A stretch of DNA of 64,000 nucleotides from Closterium sp. Naga37s-1 (taxonomy: Eukaryota; Streptophyta; Zygnematophyceae; Desmidiales; Closteriaceae): assembly GCA_947471745.1 (NCBI GenBank), contig CANJKZ010000142.1, positions 3,712,501-3,776,500 on the forward strand. Direction: 5' to 3'. The position numbers and the translations under genes are program-made. The notes beneath the pieces were generated by a model. It did no database searches, was not told where the DNA came from, and saw only the letters and a list, made by a program, of their open reading frames with translations. Positions 55,785 through 64,000 of this stretch are shown here, in pieces; within the stretch, counting starts at the first letter, position 1, and each line of letters starts with the position of its first letter.

Positions 55785-58511
55785 ATGAGAGCTAACAAGG
55801 CAAGATCCAACTTCATTCAAACTCCTACAACAACAGAAGGCATGGCAACACAGAAGGAGAGAAGCTCCTCTAACGGATCTCCCGGCACTACTCCTACTCC
55901 ACCTCCAGCCTCTGGACTACAGACAGAGGGAGGTACAGCGACAAGACCAACTGCTGAGTCTACTGAAACTCCTGCGAACCAGGCAACCGGCTTCGACCCA
56001 AGCATGATGGAGAAATTCTTCTCCTTCATGTCGTTCTACGAGCAACACCAGCAAGCAGCACCTGCGCAATCAAACAACAGCGACAACAACAATGGCGTCA
56101 CACCCATGAGTCTTGATGGCTCATCCTATGCGCGCGGAAATCAGCAGCAACCCACCTTTGCTCCGTATGAGCCTCAACGCGGCTCCATCAGCTTCATGCC
56201 CAACCAGCCTCCACCTGGACAAGAGAAGACATTATACGCGCTTCAGATACAGTCACAGTTCGCACACGTTCTGAAACTGCAAACATCGACGCCGTTCGAC
56301 GGCAAGGATTTCTATACCTGGTCGTTTGAGTTCGAGCTGATGATGGAGGGCGCACATATTCTTGGATTCTTCGACGGATCCCTGCCATACCCAACACACG
56401 GGACACAGTATGACAAGCAGCAGTACACATATCAGTTGCTGATGGCGTATACGATACTCCTACGAAACATAACACCAAACGAGCAGCAGAATATTCGGTC
56501 TTATCGTGGATACGGCAACTCAGCCGAGCTCGCGTAGAACCACCTGAAGAACCTGTATCAGGCAACAGACAGCGTTAATCAGAGTCGTCTCATGGCACAA
56601 CTGGCAACAGTGGAAATGAAACCAGGTGAAAAGGGAATGGCGTATATCAGCCGTTGTCGCGGACTACGCGACAGACTCCTTCGATGCGGTGGATCGATAT
56701 CTGAAGAAGCCTTTGTTACAGTCGTCATCACTGGCCTCGGTCCTCATTGGCGCTCCACTCGAGCCATTCTCCGAGCCCACGGAAAGATCTCCGAAGCAGC
56801 CCTTTGCGCTGAGATACACACTGAGCAGCAGGACATGGACCTACACGAAGAACGACACAAGAAAAGAGCATCAGCACCTGAGTTCGCGTTTCACACTCAA
56901 CGGCGTTACAACAACAACAACAACCGACAGAACAAACATCAAGCTCAACAATACGTACCGCCGTTCTGCCATCTCTGCAAGACGTCAGGACACCCTCGCA
57001 CTCACTGCCCGAATCAGCAGCAGTCAACGCGGCCGCAACGTCAACTTCGGCCCTCAAGCAGTCAAGTTGCTTCCACACAGGCGCATCCCACTAATCAAGT
57101 ACAGTCCTCAACGACATCGACGACAAAATCTGCACAAGACATAAGAAACATCGTGAGCTGCATGGCAAGAACAACAGACTCATGCATCACCGGATCGCCA
57201 CCGTCCTACTCACCAGAAGAACAGCTCGACGAAAGTACTCCTCGCCGTGAATCATTGGAGCCGAATCCGACGTATGCAGCTATTGCCCAAAGCGAGCCAT
57301 CCGGAAAGGGTACTTGGTTCCTAGACAGTTGCTGTGGACAGCACATGTGCTCTTCGGGTCGCTTCGTACAACGAGAGCAGCAGCTTCATCGCGAAGTCAT
57401 GATCACTGTCGCCAACAACCAGAACCTGCGCACACGACGGCAAGGAGTAGTTCAACTTCAGTCTCGAGAAACCAACGTTATTCTACAAATGTCAAAGGTT
57501 TTAATCGCAGAAGGACTCGGCTACAACTTGCTCAGCGTCAGTCAACTAATGGCGAAGGGAATTCATCTTGAAGCCGACAGCACCACCCAGGAGTTTAAGC
57601 TGTACAACGGGAAGGGAGGACTCTACATCGAAAAGGCAGTACTGAAGAATAATGTCTTCGTCCTCGATTTTGTTCCAGACCAAGGCACCGCCGATAGCGA
57701 CGCAATAGTCAACTTCACCTCTTGGACACACCCACCAGATCTCGACCCCGACTTCAGTCCTGGAGGCTTCTGGTACTCGCACACTATATCTGAAGCAGAA
57801 CGGACGAGAGCGTTAGCGACAATCCAGCAGACACCAGGAGAAGAGACAACGACAACAGAAGCAGAAACAACAACGGCAGCAGCAGAGACAACACCGGCAG
57901 CAGCAGAGACAACAACGGCAGCAGCAGAACCAGCACCGGCAACAGTAGCGGCAACACCGACCACGACACCAATCACGGGTCCTTCAACAGCACCAATCTT
58001 CACTGACAACACTCCACCGACTCCCGCGCAGCAGCTAATCCCTGCCCCACGTGACGTTCACCGAAGCGCTAACATCACCGCAAGTTTTTACTCCAACTCC
58101 GATCTATGCAGGCGTTCACCTGGACATCGCGCCGACGAATCATTATGGCATCAAAGGTTAGGACATCCCAGCAACACAACGACGAACAACACGATAAGAG
58201 CAGGAGTGCTTGATAAGGACTCGCTACTCCTACCCGACGGCAGAGAACTTCAACGAGTCCGCAGAACATGCTTTACCTGCCCTGAAGCCGACTTACCCCA
58301 TCAGCCGTTCGTCTCTCACCACAACCCAAGCGCGCCAGCATACGCACCACTGGAGAAGGTCTACAGCGACATACTGTACACTCGCGAAAGCGGACAAGGA
58401 GCATACAACTACGTAATCACGTTCATCGACGCCGCCACTAGATACGTCTGGCATCTCAACCTTCCGAGCCGCGACATGGCCTTCGAAGCTTTCGTCGCCG
58501 GCTTCCAGTAG
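55785..58511 (+). pseudogene. Element G: gag, protease and start of integrase
   Basis: One frame with a TAG at 56535-56537 where copia gags usually have Trp (AELA, stop, NHLKNLYQ). The N-terminal 130 residues are Gln/Pro/Ser-rich. The capsid has TPFDGKDFYTWSFEFELMM. The CCHC knuckle is CHLCKTSGHPRTHC. The protease motif reads WFLDSCCGQHM, with Cys in place of the usual Gly after Asp-Ser. A Thr/Ala-rich low-complexity stretch (about 57840-57960) comes before GAG-pre-integrase (LWHQRLGHPSN). Integrase begins YSDILYTRESGQG and VITFIDAATRYVW, and the frame ends in TAG at 58511. The first in-frame ATG (55785) is 4 bp past the LTR. A later Met (MATQKERSS) may be the real start. Confidence 0.87.
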
Positions 58512-59896
58512 CAGAACGAGAATCAGGAGTGAAGCTGAAAAGCTTCCAGTCAGACGGGGGAGGGGAATATCAGTCACAGAGGTTCAAGCAGTACCTGGCA
58601 GAGAGAGGCATCAAGCGACTCATCTCTCTTCCCTACGCCCATCAACAGCAAGGCGTGGCAGAAAGAATGAACAGGACTCTCTAAAACACCATGCGCAAGC
58701 TGCTACGTGGCATGCGGCTACCCAACCATCAGTGGCCCGAGGCGATGGACCACGCTGTAACGTTGCACAACTTGCTCTCGTCATCATCGCTCCCGAACAA
58801 CGCATCACCGCATCTGCCGTGGACAGGAAAATTGGGCAGCACAAAAATGTTACGAGTGTTCAGCTGCATGGTACAGTACCGGCCCCCAGCTGCACGAGCC
58901 GGCCGATTCTCCCAACGCGCACAGTGGGGACTACACCTAGGCATTGAAAAACACTACAACGCATGGAAACATTTCGACGTCCACACGAAGGAAACAGTGG
59001 CAGCACGTGACGTGATCTTCTACGAACGTCTCACACTTCAGACATACTTGTACAACCTAGAAGCAGAACGAGATGTCACAGGCGGATTTCGTGGGGACCG
59101 AGCCTTCGCTTCGGCAGCAGATGAAGCTGACTGGGACGAGCAGAACGTGGACAGAGCTTCGGAGGAAGCCGGACCTCTTCCTTACTGTTCGATGGACATC
59201 CCAATGGACGACAACAACCCTCGCAAAAGCATCAACGCCGAAGTCTACTACGACTTCGCCGACAACGGTTACGTTACACCTCAACCGGTCGACACCAACA
59301 TTTCCGAACGCATAGGGCCCAATTTCCTACCTGATCCAGAAGCGGGAGACGAAGCAGCTTATCCAGAGGACGCAAAACTCCCTCGCTACACACAGAGTGG
59401 ACTGCAGATACTGGGACTCGTCACCGCCGTCCACGGAGCACCGCCACCTAAGGAGCCTGCCACAGTTCAGCAGGCTCTAGGGGGGGAGCACAGGAAAAAA
59501 TGGCGCGAAGCCATGGACAGAGAGTTAAAGGCGCTGGAAGAACGCAGCACCTGGAAAGTCGTACCTATCGGAGTGGCACGCAACAAAACCATTCTCACGG
59601 GAAAATGGGTCTTCCGCGTGAAAATAAAAGCTGACGGAACGATCGACAAGTTTAAGGCGCGCTGGGTCGTACGCGGCTTCGACCAAGAACATGGACGAGA
59701 CTTCACCAAAACCTTCGCACCGGTTAGTCGATACACCTCCCTCCGAATTCTCCTCGCGATAGCCGCCATGAAGCGGATGAAGCTCCGACAAATCGACGTC
59801 ACCAACGCTTTCTCTACGCTCCCGTCGACGCCGAGATCTTTGTCGAGCAACCGCACGGCTCTAACGCAGACCCCAACCAAGTCTGTCAATTGCTGA
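58512..59896 (+). pseudogene. Element G: integrase core and start of RT
   Basis: Continues in a new frame: KSFQSDGGGEYQSQ, AHQQQGVAERMNRTL, then TAA at 58682-58684 where Gln is expected, then NTMRKLLRGM and the integrase C-terminal part (LPWTGKLGSTKMLRVF, GLHLGIEKHYNAW). The RT start is KTILTGKWVFRVKIKADG, FKARWVVRGFDQEHGRDF and LRQIDVTNAFS. A second frameshift near 59812 loses the frame, and the downstream RT is in the third frame. Confidence 0.87.
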
Positions 59897-61047
59897 AGTC
59901 CTTATACGGCATCAAGCAAGCTCCAAGACTGTGGCAGCAGTACCTACACGCCCGACTGATTCGCATCGGATTTCGTCAACTGCCGCACGACCAAGGAATG
60001 TACCGACTCACAAAAGGCGCCGACTACATCCTGCTCATCGTCTACGTAGACGACCTACTCTACATAGGCTCCACTGATGGCATAACAACCTGGTTTGAAG
60101 GGGAGCTGCAGCGGGACCTCACGCTCACCGTCTCGTCTACCGTGACACAGTACCTGGGACTCAACATACAAGACGGGGAAAACGCAATCTACCTCAGAGC
60201 CGCAAAATACGCCGACACCATCGCCAAGCGCTTCGGACTAACTCCAACCATCATCACCACACCATACCGCTACACCGACGGAAGTCGCAAGGAAAACTCC
60301 GCTCTGCTCAAACCCGCCGGCATTCGCGACTACCAACGAAAGCTAGGCTGTCTACTCTTCGCAGCTGTCACCTGCCGACCGGATCTATCATACTCAGCAA
60401 GCCAACTCGCCACCTACCTCAAGAAACCTGAAGCGGATCACATGGCGGAACTCGATCGCGCACTTCACTACCTCGTCAGCACCCCGACAATCGGCCTAAC
60501 CTACCACAAAACCGGAATTACGACGCCCAAACTAAGCGGCTACGTGGATGCTGACCACGCCGGCGACTCCGACATTAGGCGATCACGCACTGGCTACATC
60601 TACCGACTCGAGCCTATCGGCCCCATCTCGTGGCAGTCGAGCAAGCAAGAGCTAATTGCTCTCTCCTCAGCTGAAGCAGAATATATCGCACTCTGCTCAG
60701 CCACCAAGGAAGGGCTATATCTCCGCGAACTACTGGAAGAAGCGAAGCTGGCTCAGTTACCCAACTTCTCCCTGTTCTGCGACAACCAATCAGCAATCCG
60801 CATAGCGAACAAGAGCGGGTTCGCGAATCGAACGAAGCACATCGCCTTGCGATATTTCTTCGTGAAGGACGAGATCGAGAAGGGGAGACTCGAGCTGTCC
60901 TACTGCTCCACATCCGAAATGGCAGCTGATTATTTGACCAAGAAACTCGGAAAGCAGAAGTTCGAGTACTGCATGTTGCTGACTGGACAAGGCCATGTCA
61001 CCAGCAACGACACTCCAGAAGCGAAGGGGAGTGTTGGAAACAAGTAA
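59812..61047 (+). pseudogene. Element G: remainder of RT and RNase H
   Basis: Frame open from about 59812 (YAPVDAEIFVEQPHG) to TAA at 61045. RT has LKSLYGIKQAPRLWQQY and the catalytic VYVDDLLYIG. RNase H has GYVDADHAGDSDIRRS, LSSAEAEYIAL, FCDNQSAIRIANKSG and HIALRYFFVKDEIEKG. The last codons run 16 bp into the 3' LTR. This part alone shows no damage. Confidence 0.88.
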
Positions 61048-61474
61048 TTTAACGCTTCTTATGTGTCGGAACATCGAACTGCAAACGAGGCACGTTACAG
61101 TGAAGCAACAGCGAGTCAACCAAGGAGGTTGACAAAACGTAACAGCTGGAGGTTACGCGAAGGTCAAAGGTCGCCGACCTTTGACTTGACAAAAGGCAGC
61201 GCGACAGCAAGGACAAACAACTGACTCGGTACTGAGCATCCCCAAGTCGTCGCTGTATCGAACCGCAACAGCAACAGTAAAACAGTTGGTTGCATCTTTT
61301 CATATTCCTTGTAATCGTATAAAAGCCTTGTATTACTTTGCTATAATCAATCTCTTGCTCTCACACACCAGTGCAAGTTGGTTCAATAGTTCATTAAAAC
61401 GCTTTCGCAATTACAACATTCCTACTCAGGGTCTTAGCCTTGAAAAGATCCTAAGGGCTTTTCTCAGCCCAACA
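61032..61474 (+). repeat. 3' LTR of element G
   Basis: 443 bp, same ends as the 5' copy. It lies 48 bp from the stop codon of the LysM gene on the opposite strand, including the 5-bp target copy. Confidence 0.92.
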
Positions 61475-61521
61475 GCTTCAACAGTTTTTTACGTCCAATT
61501 CAGTGCTCTTCCTTTCAGACA

Positions 61522-63594
61522 TCAAGGCTCGCATTTACCCTTCGCTATTTTCACCTTGCTTGGAATGCACACTTTTGTACCCTTGATCAGTTTGTCGATG
61601 CAGTCGTAACCGTTTATGTGCCTGTAGCAGCCTTTCACACCTCGGAAAAACTTGACCTGTACTGCGGTGCAGCGATCGCCAGTGCCGATTGTAATTGCAG
61701 TGGCGCGGGGACACGTCCCCTGGAGAAGACTGTCCGTGCTCCCAACACAAGCCTGTAGAGGAGAGTAAGAAATACAAGGTAAGAAACAAGGTAAGAAAAC
61801 AACACGCAAGCTCGTCTCAAAGCGAGGGAAGCGTAAACCACGAGTGATGAGGTGATTACGAAGTGGACTCAAGAGTCATGAGGGCTCAGTAATCACCCCA
61901 AGCTCACCTCAAACCCGGTGAAGCTACCAACGTCCGTCTTCGGAACAAGCCGGCTGCACTTGATGCCGGGGTTGAGGCGGTAAAAGTCAACGCGGGAGAG
62001 AGGCGGGTCGGGCACATTGCGGATGGACTCGCACGTCTCGGCGCTCTCCACGAAGTAATACTGCGAGCACAGTGCCACGAGGCCTGCCATCTCCGCCCGC
62101 CGCTCCACACACACCGCCTGGCTCGCCGGCAGCTGCCCGCTGTTGGCACTGCAATCCACCCCCGGGTTGAGCGCCTGGAAGGCTGCCGTGCACTCGGGGG
62201 ATGGGCAGGTGCTGGCCAGAGAGAAGTAGGTCGCCAGGGCCTCACAGGTGTCTCCCTGGGACGAAAGGCAGGAGGGGGCAGCGTTGGGACAGGGAGCGGG
62301 CAGGGAGGGGGCAGGGAGGGAGAGACAGAGAAAGAGAAACGACCAGTTTGGAGATTGTCATTCTCAGCGGGGTTGATGTGGGAATCCTTAGAGGCTGCAA
62401 GGGCATCACGGGAGTTTCACTGGAGGAGACTGGAGGTGAGAGGTGCAGGAGAGAAGAGGGGATCGGAATCCCATCAGCACAAAGCACACGTTCAAGCTTG
62501 GCGCATGTGGGAGATGAATTGCAAAAGATGCCATGTATTTCCTCGTATCAAATTACCGCATTACCACGTTACTACATAACCATACCATGTTACCACATTG
62601 CCACGTTACCAAATTGCACTGGACTCGCAAGCAGCTTCTGTTGTTTTCCACATGGAAGATGCAATAGGTCCCACCCACCACCCACCAATCACCACCACAC
62701 CACCCACAACACACCAATCACCACCACCCACCACCCACCGCACACCAATCACCACCACCCACCACCCACCGCACACCATGCACCACGCACCACCTAGCAC
62801 CTCCCACAGACCACCCTCTCCACCCACGTCCACCTAATGTCTGCCACACGCCTCGTACCTCCTCTGTGGTGTAGTAGACAGTGCAGGGCATGACGGTGGT
62901 GGGCGGGGCCACTTGCAGCACCGAGCCTAATGGTAGCGGTGCTTCACACAAGATGGCCTGGTGGGGGGGAGGGAGGGAGCGAGGGCAGGAGGGAAGGACG
63001 GAGGGAGGTCATTGAGTGAAAGGGAGGAAAAAGGGTGTGGAATGAAAGTAGCAACACGAGAAGAAATTGATTGGCAGCACACAAGTGCACCAATTTCAGC
63101 AGCATGAGCTGTTACTCGTAGGCCAAAGGGCGGAAACCAAACGGGGACAGGGAGAGTGTGGGCAATGAACAGAGAAACACGCATTGCACGCACACAAGTG
63201 CACGTGCACACATGCACCCATACACCCATGCACACATGCAGCACAGCATATGTTGCAGGATGCACTGTTGCTGGGAGAAAGAGCGAATAACAGGTTACTC
63301 TGAAAATTTAAGAGGAGAAACTAAATCTCTGGCAAGCACAGAAGCGCACCGGGTTCTGCTGCTTGAGTTGTTCCAGAGAGAGGCCGTAGATGGGAAAGAC
63401 GTCTGAGCACTTGACATTGTTCGAGATAACGGTGTAGGTGCCGTTGGTGCTGCCGGGAGCACAGGAGAAGGTGCCATCGACGGTGGTGCCCTGCCTGAAG
63501 CCCGGTGGACACACACACGAGTACGACCCCGCCCCGTCATTCACACACGTGCCCACCGCACACGGGTTGCGGATCTGAGCCGCACATGCGTCAA
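61522..63594 (-). CDS. EGF-like and LysM-repeat protein, probably secreted (5' end outside window)
   Basis: Four exons: 63594-63350, 62957-62859, 62255-61908 and 61752-61522 (TGA), all with GT-AG borders. The first acceptor is phase 1, as is common for EGF modules, and the other junctions are phase 0. About 307 residues are visible. The order is an EGF-like module (DACAAQIRNPC, GTCVNDGAGSYSCVCPPGF), then LysM-like repeat 1 (TYTVISNNVKCSDVF, LEQLKQQNPAILCE), repeat 2 (YYTTEEGDTCEALATYF, FQALNPGVDC), repeat 3 (YYFVESAETCESI, DFYRLNPGIKCSRL) and repeat 4 (ITIGTGDRCTAVQVKF, LIKGTKVCIP). Splicing rebuilds repeats 1 and 2 exactly across exon borders, which supports the model. LysM modules bind N-acetylglucosamine polymers such as chitin or peptidoglycan, so an extracellular or wall-associated role is inferred. 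The signal peptide would be upstream, off the window. No kinase or membrane segment is seen. Confidence 0.82.
61753..61907 (-). other. Last intron of the LysM gene (155 bp)
   Basis: Donor GTGAGC after codon GAG and acceptor CTCTACAG. Phase 0. Confidence 0.75.
62256..62858 (-). other. Intron of the LysM gene with CACCAC-rich microsatellite
   Basis: 603 bp, donor GTACGAG and acceptor CGTCCCAG. Between about 62670 and 62800 the plus strand is a CACCACCCACCA-type repeat. Confidence 0.75.
62958..63349 (-). other. Intron of the LysM gene (392 bp)
   Basis: Donor GTGCGC and acceptor CCCACCAG, phase 0. It joins the two halves of the first LysM repeat (KQQNP and AILCE). It contains a CA/CG-rich stretch at about 63170-63240. 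Confidence 0.75.
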
Positions 63595-64000
63595 CTACAA
63601 GGGGGGGAGGGAGAGCAGGAGAGAGTGTGCATGAGGAAAGAGAGAGCAGGCGGGATAGGGGGATCAAGAAAATGAGGGGCACAGGAGGGAAGCAGGGCTG
63701 AGGGTGTGTGTTTTTTTTTTTTTTTTTTTTTGAAGGATGCATTACATTATAAAGTGAGTACATCCACAGTCGTAACTGTAAGGAGGAAGGGAGCAGGAAG
63801 ACATGGTATGTTGTGTGTATGTGTGCAAGAGGCATGGATGCATCGGCCACAGGGAGAGCTGGATGGAAGGTGCGCAGCAACGTGGCGGTGTGGGAGAAAC
63901 ACACAAAAGCAGACAAGGAGCAGCGATCCCCATAGGCCCAGTTGAGGCTCAGTATGTGAGCTGGAATACATGCCATGCCATGCCACATACCATAGGCACA
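63595..64000 (-). other. Intron (or further upstream part) of the LysM gene, no exon recognised
   Basis: Ends in the acceptor CTTGTAG at 63601-63595. A run of about 20 T on the plus strand lies at 63711-63731. No cysteine-rich coding stretch is recognisable up to the window edge. Confidence 0.5.

Larger units (their letters stand above)
55336..61474 (+). mobile_element. Copia element G (plus), full length but mutated
   Basis: LTRs of 445 bp (55336-55780) and 443 bp (61032-61474), TGTTGG...CCAACA, with duplication GCTTC at 55331-55335 and 61475-61479. The internal region is 55781-61031. I see no TGGTATCAGAGC after the 5' LTR (it continues TTTTATGAGAGC), so priming is unclear. The purine-rich GAAGCGAAGGGGAG precedes the 3' LTR. 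It has no GC-rich leader, is AT-richer than A-F, and belongs to a different copia lineage. Confidence 0.93.

Noticed and set aside
13959-58684. Alternative genetic code with TAG/TAA read as glutamine
   Set aside because: Several pol stops do replace Gln, but others replace Trp (32749, 56535), and intact genes end at normal stops. Mutation explains all cases.

Overview
This is a eukaryotic nuclear window, most likely from the green lineage. It has two spliced host genes at its ends and about 48 kb of LTR retrotransposons between them. The retrotransposons are all Ty1/copia-type: pol order is protease, integrase, reverse transcriptase (RT), RNase H, and several are primed by a tRNA-iMet-type site (TGGTATCAGAGC). 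Introns are GT-AG and the host coding regions are GC-rich and low-complexity. A streptophyte alga is a plausible source, but nothing here fixes the species.

Left end (1-9450, minus strand): one very large gene for a Ser/Glu/Gly/Ala-rich, mostly disordered protein. It can be assembled from three exons (9450-3379, 2963-2514, 2002-off the left edge) joined by two phase-0 introns. A 1.63-kb near-perfect palindromic DNA element sits 279 bp upstream of its ATG. The element has 806-bp terminal inverted repeats, an 18-bp loop and a 9-bp target duplication, and is probably a non-autonomous Mutator-like element.

Middle (13.1-61.5 kb): nested copia elements, each delimited by matching LTRs and 5-bp target duplications. 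Nest 1: element A (minus, 13141-36218) contains E (plus, 16181-31623), whose 5' LTR contains D (plus, 16648-25614), whose 5' LTR contains F (plus, 17585-18961, a coding-free TRIM-like element). Nest 2: element I (minus, 40995-54940) contains C (plus, 44083-51321, the least damaged element). Element B (minus, 36677-39351) is an internally deleted derivative, and G (plus, 55336-61474) is a separate full-length element. A, B, C, F and I share very short LTRs (122-143 bp) and a GC-rich tandem-repeat leader between the primer site and the first ATG. A and I both lack most of gag and may depend on a C-like relative. A degenerate terminal-inverted-repeat element lies at 39405-40777, and part of it is repeated at about 54965-55180.

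Right end (61522-64000, minus strand): the 3' part of a host gene for a probably secreted protein with one EGF-like module followed by four LysM-like repeats. Four exons are joined by three phase-0 introns. Element G landed about 43 bp beyond its stop codon.

Element boundaries rest on LTR pairs and target duplications read directly from the sequence. Host gene functions are inferred from domain patterns only.
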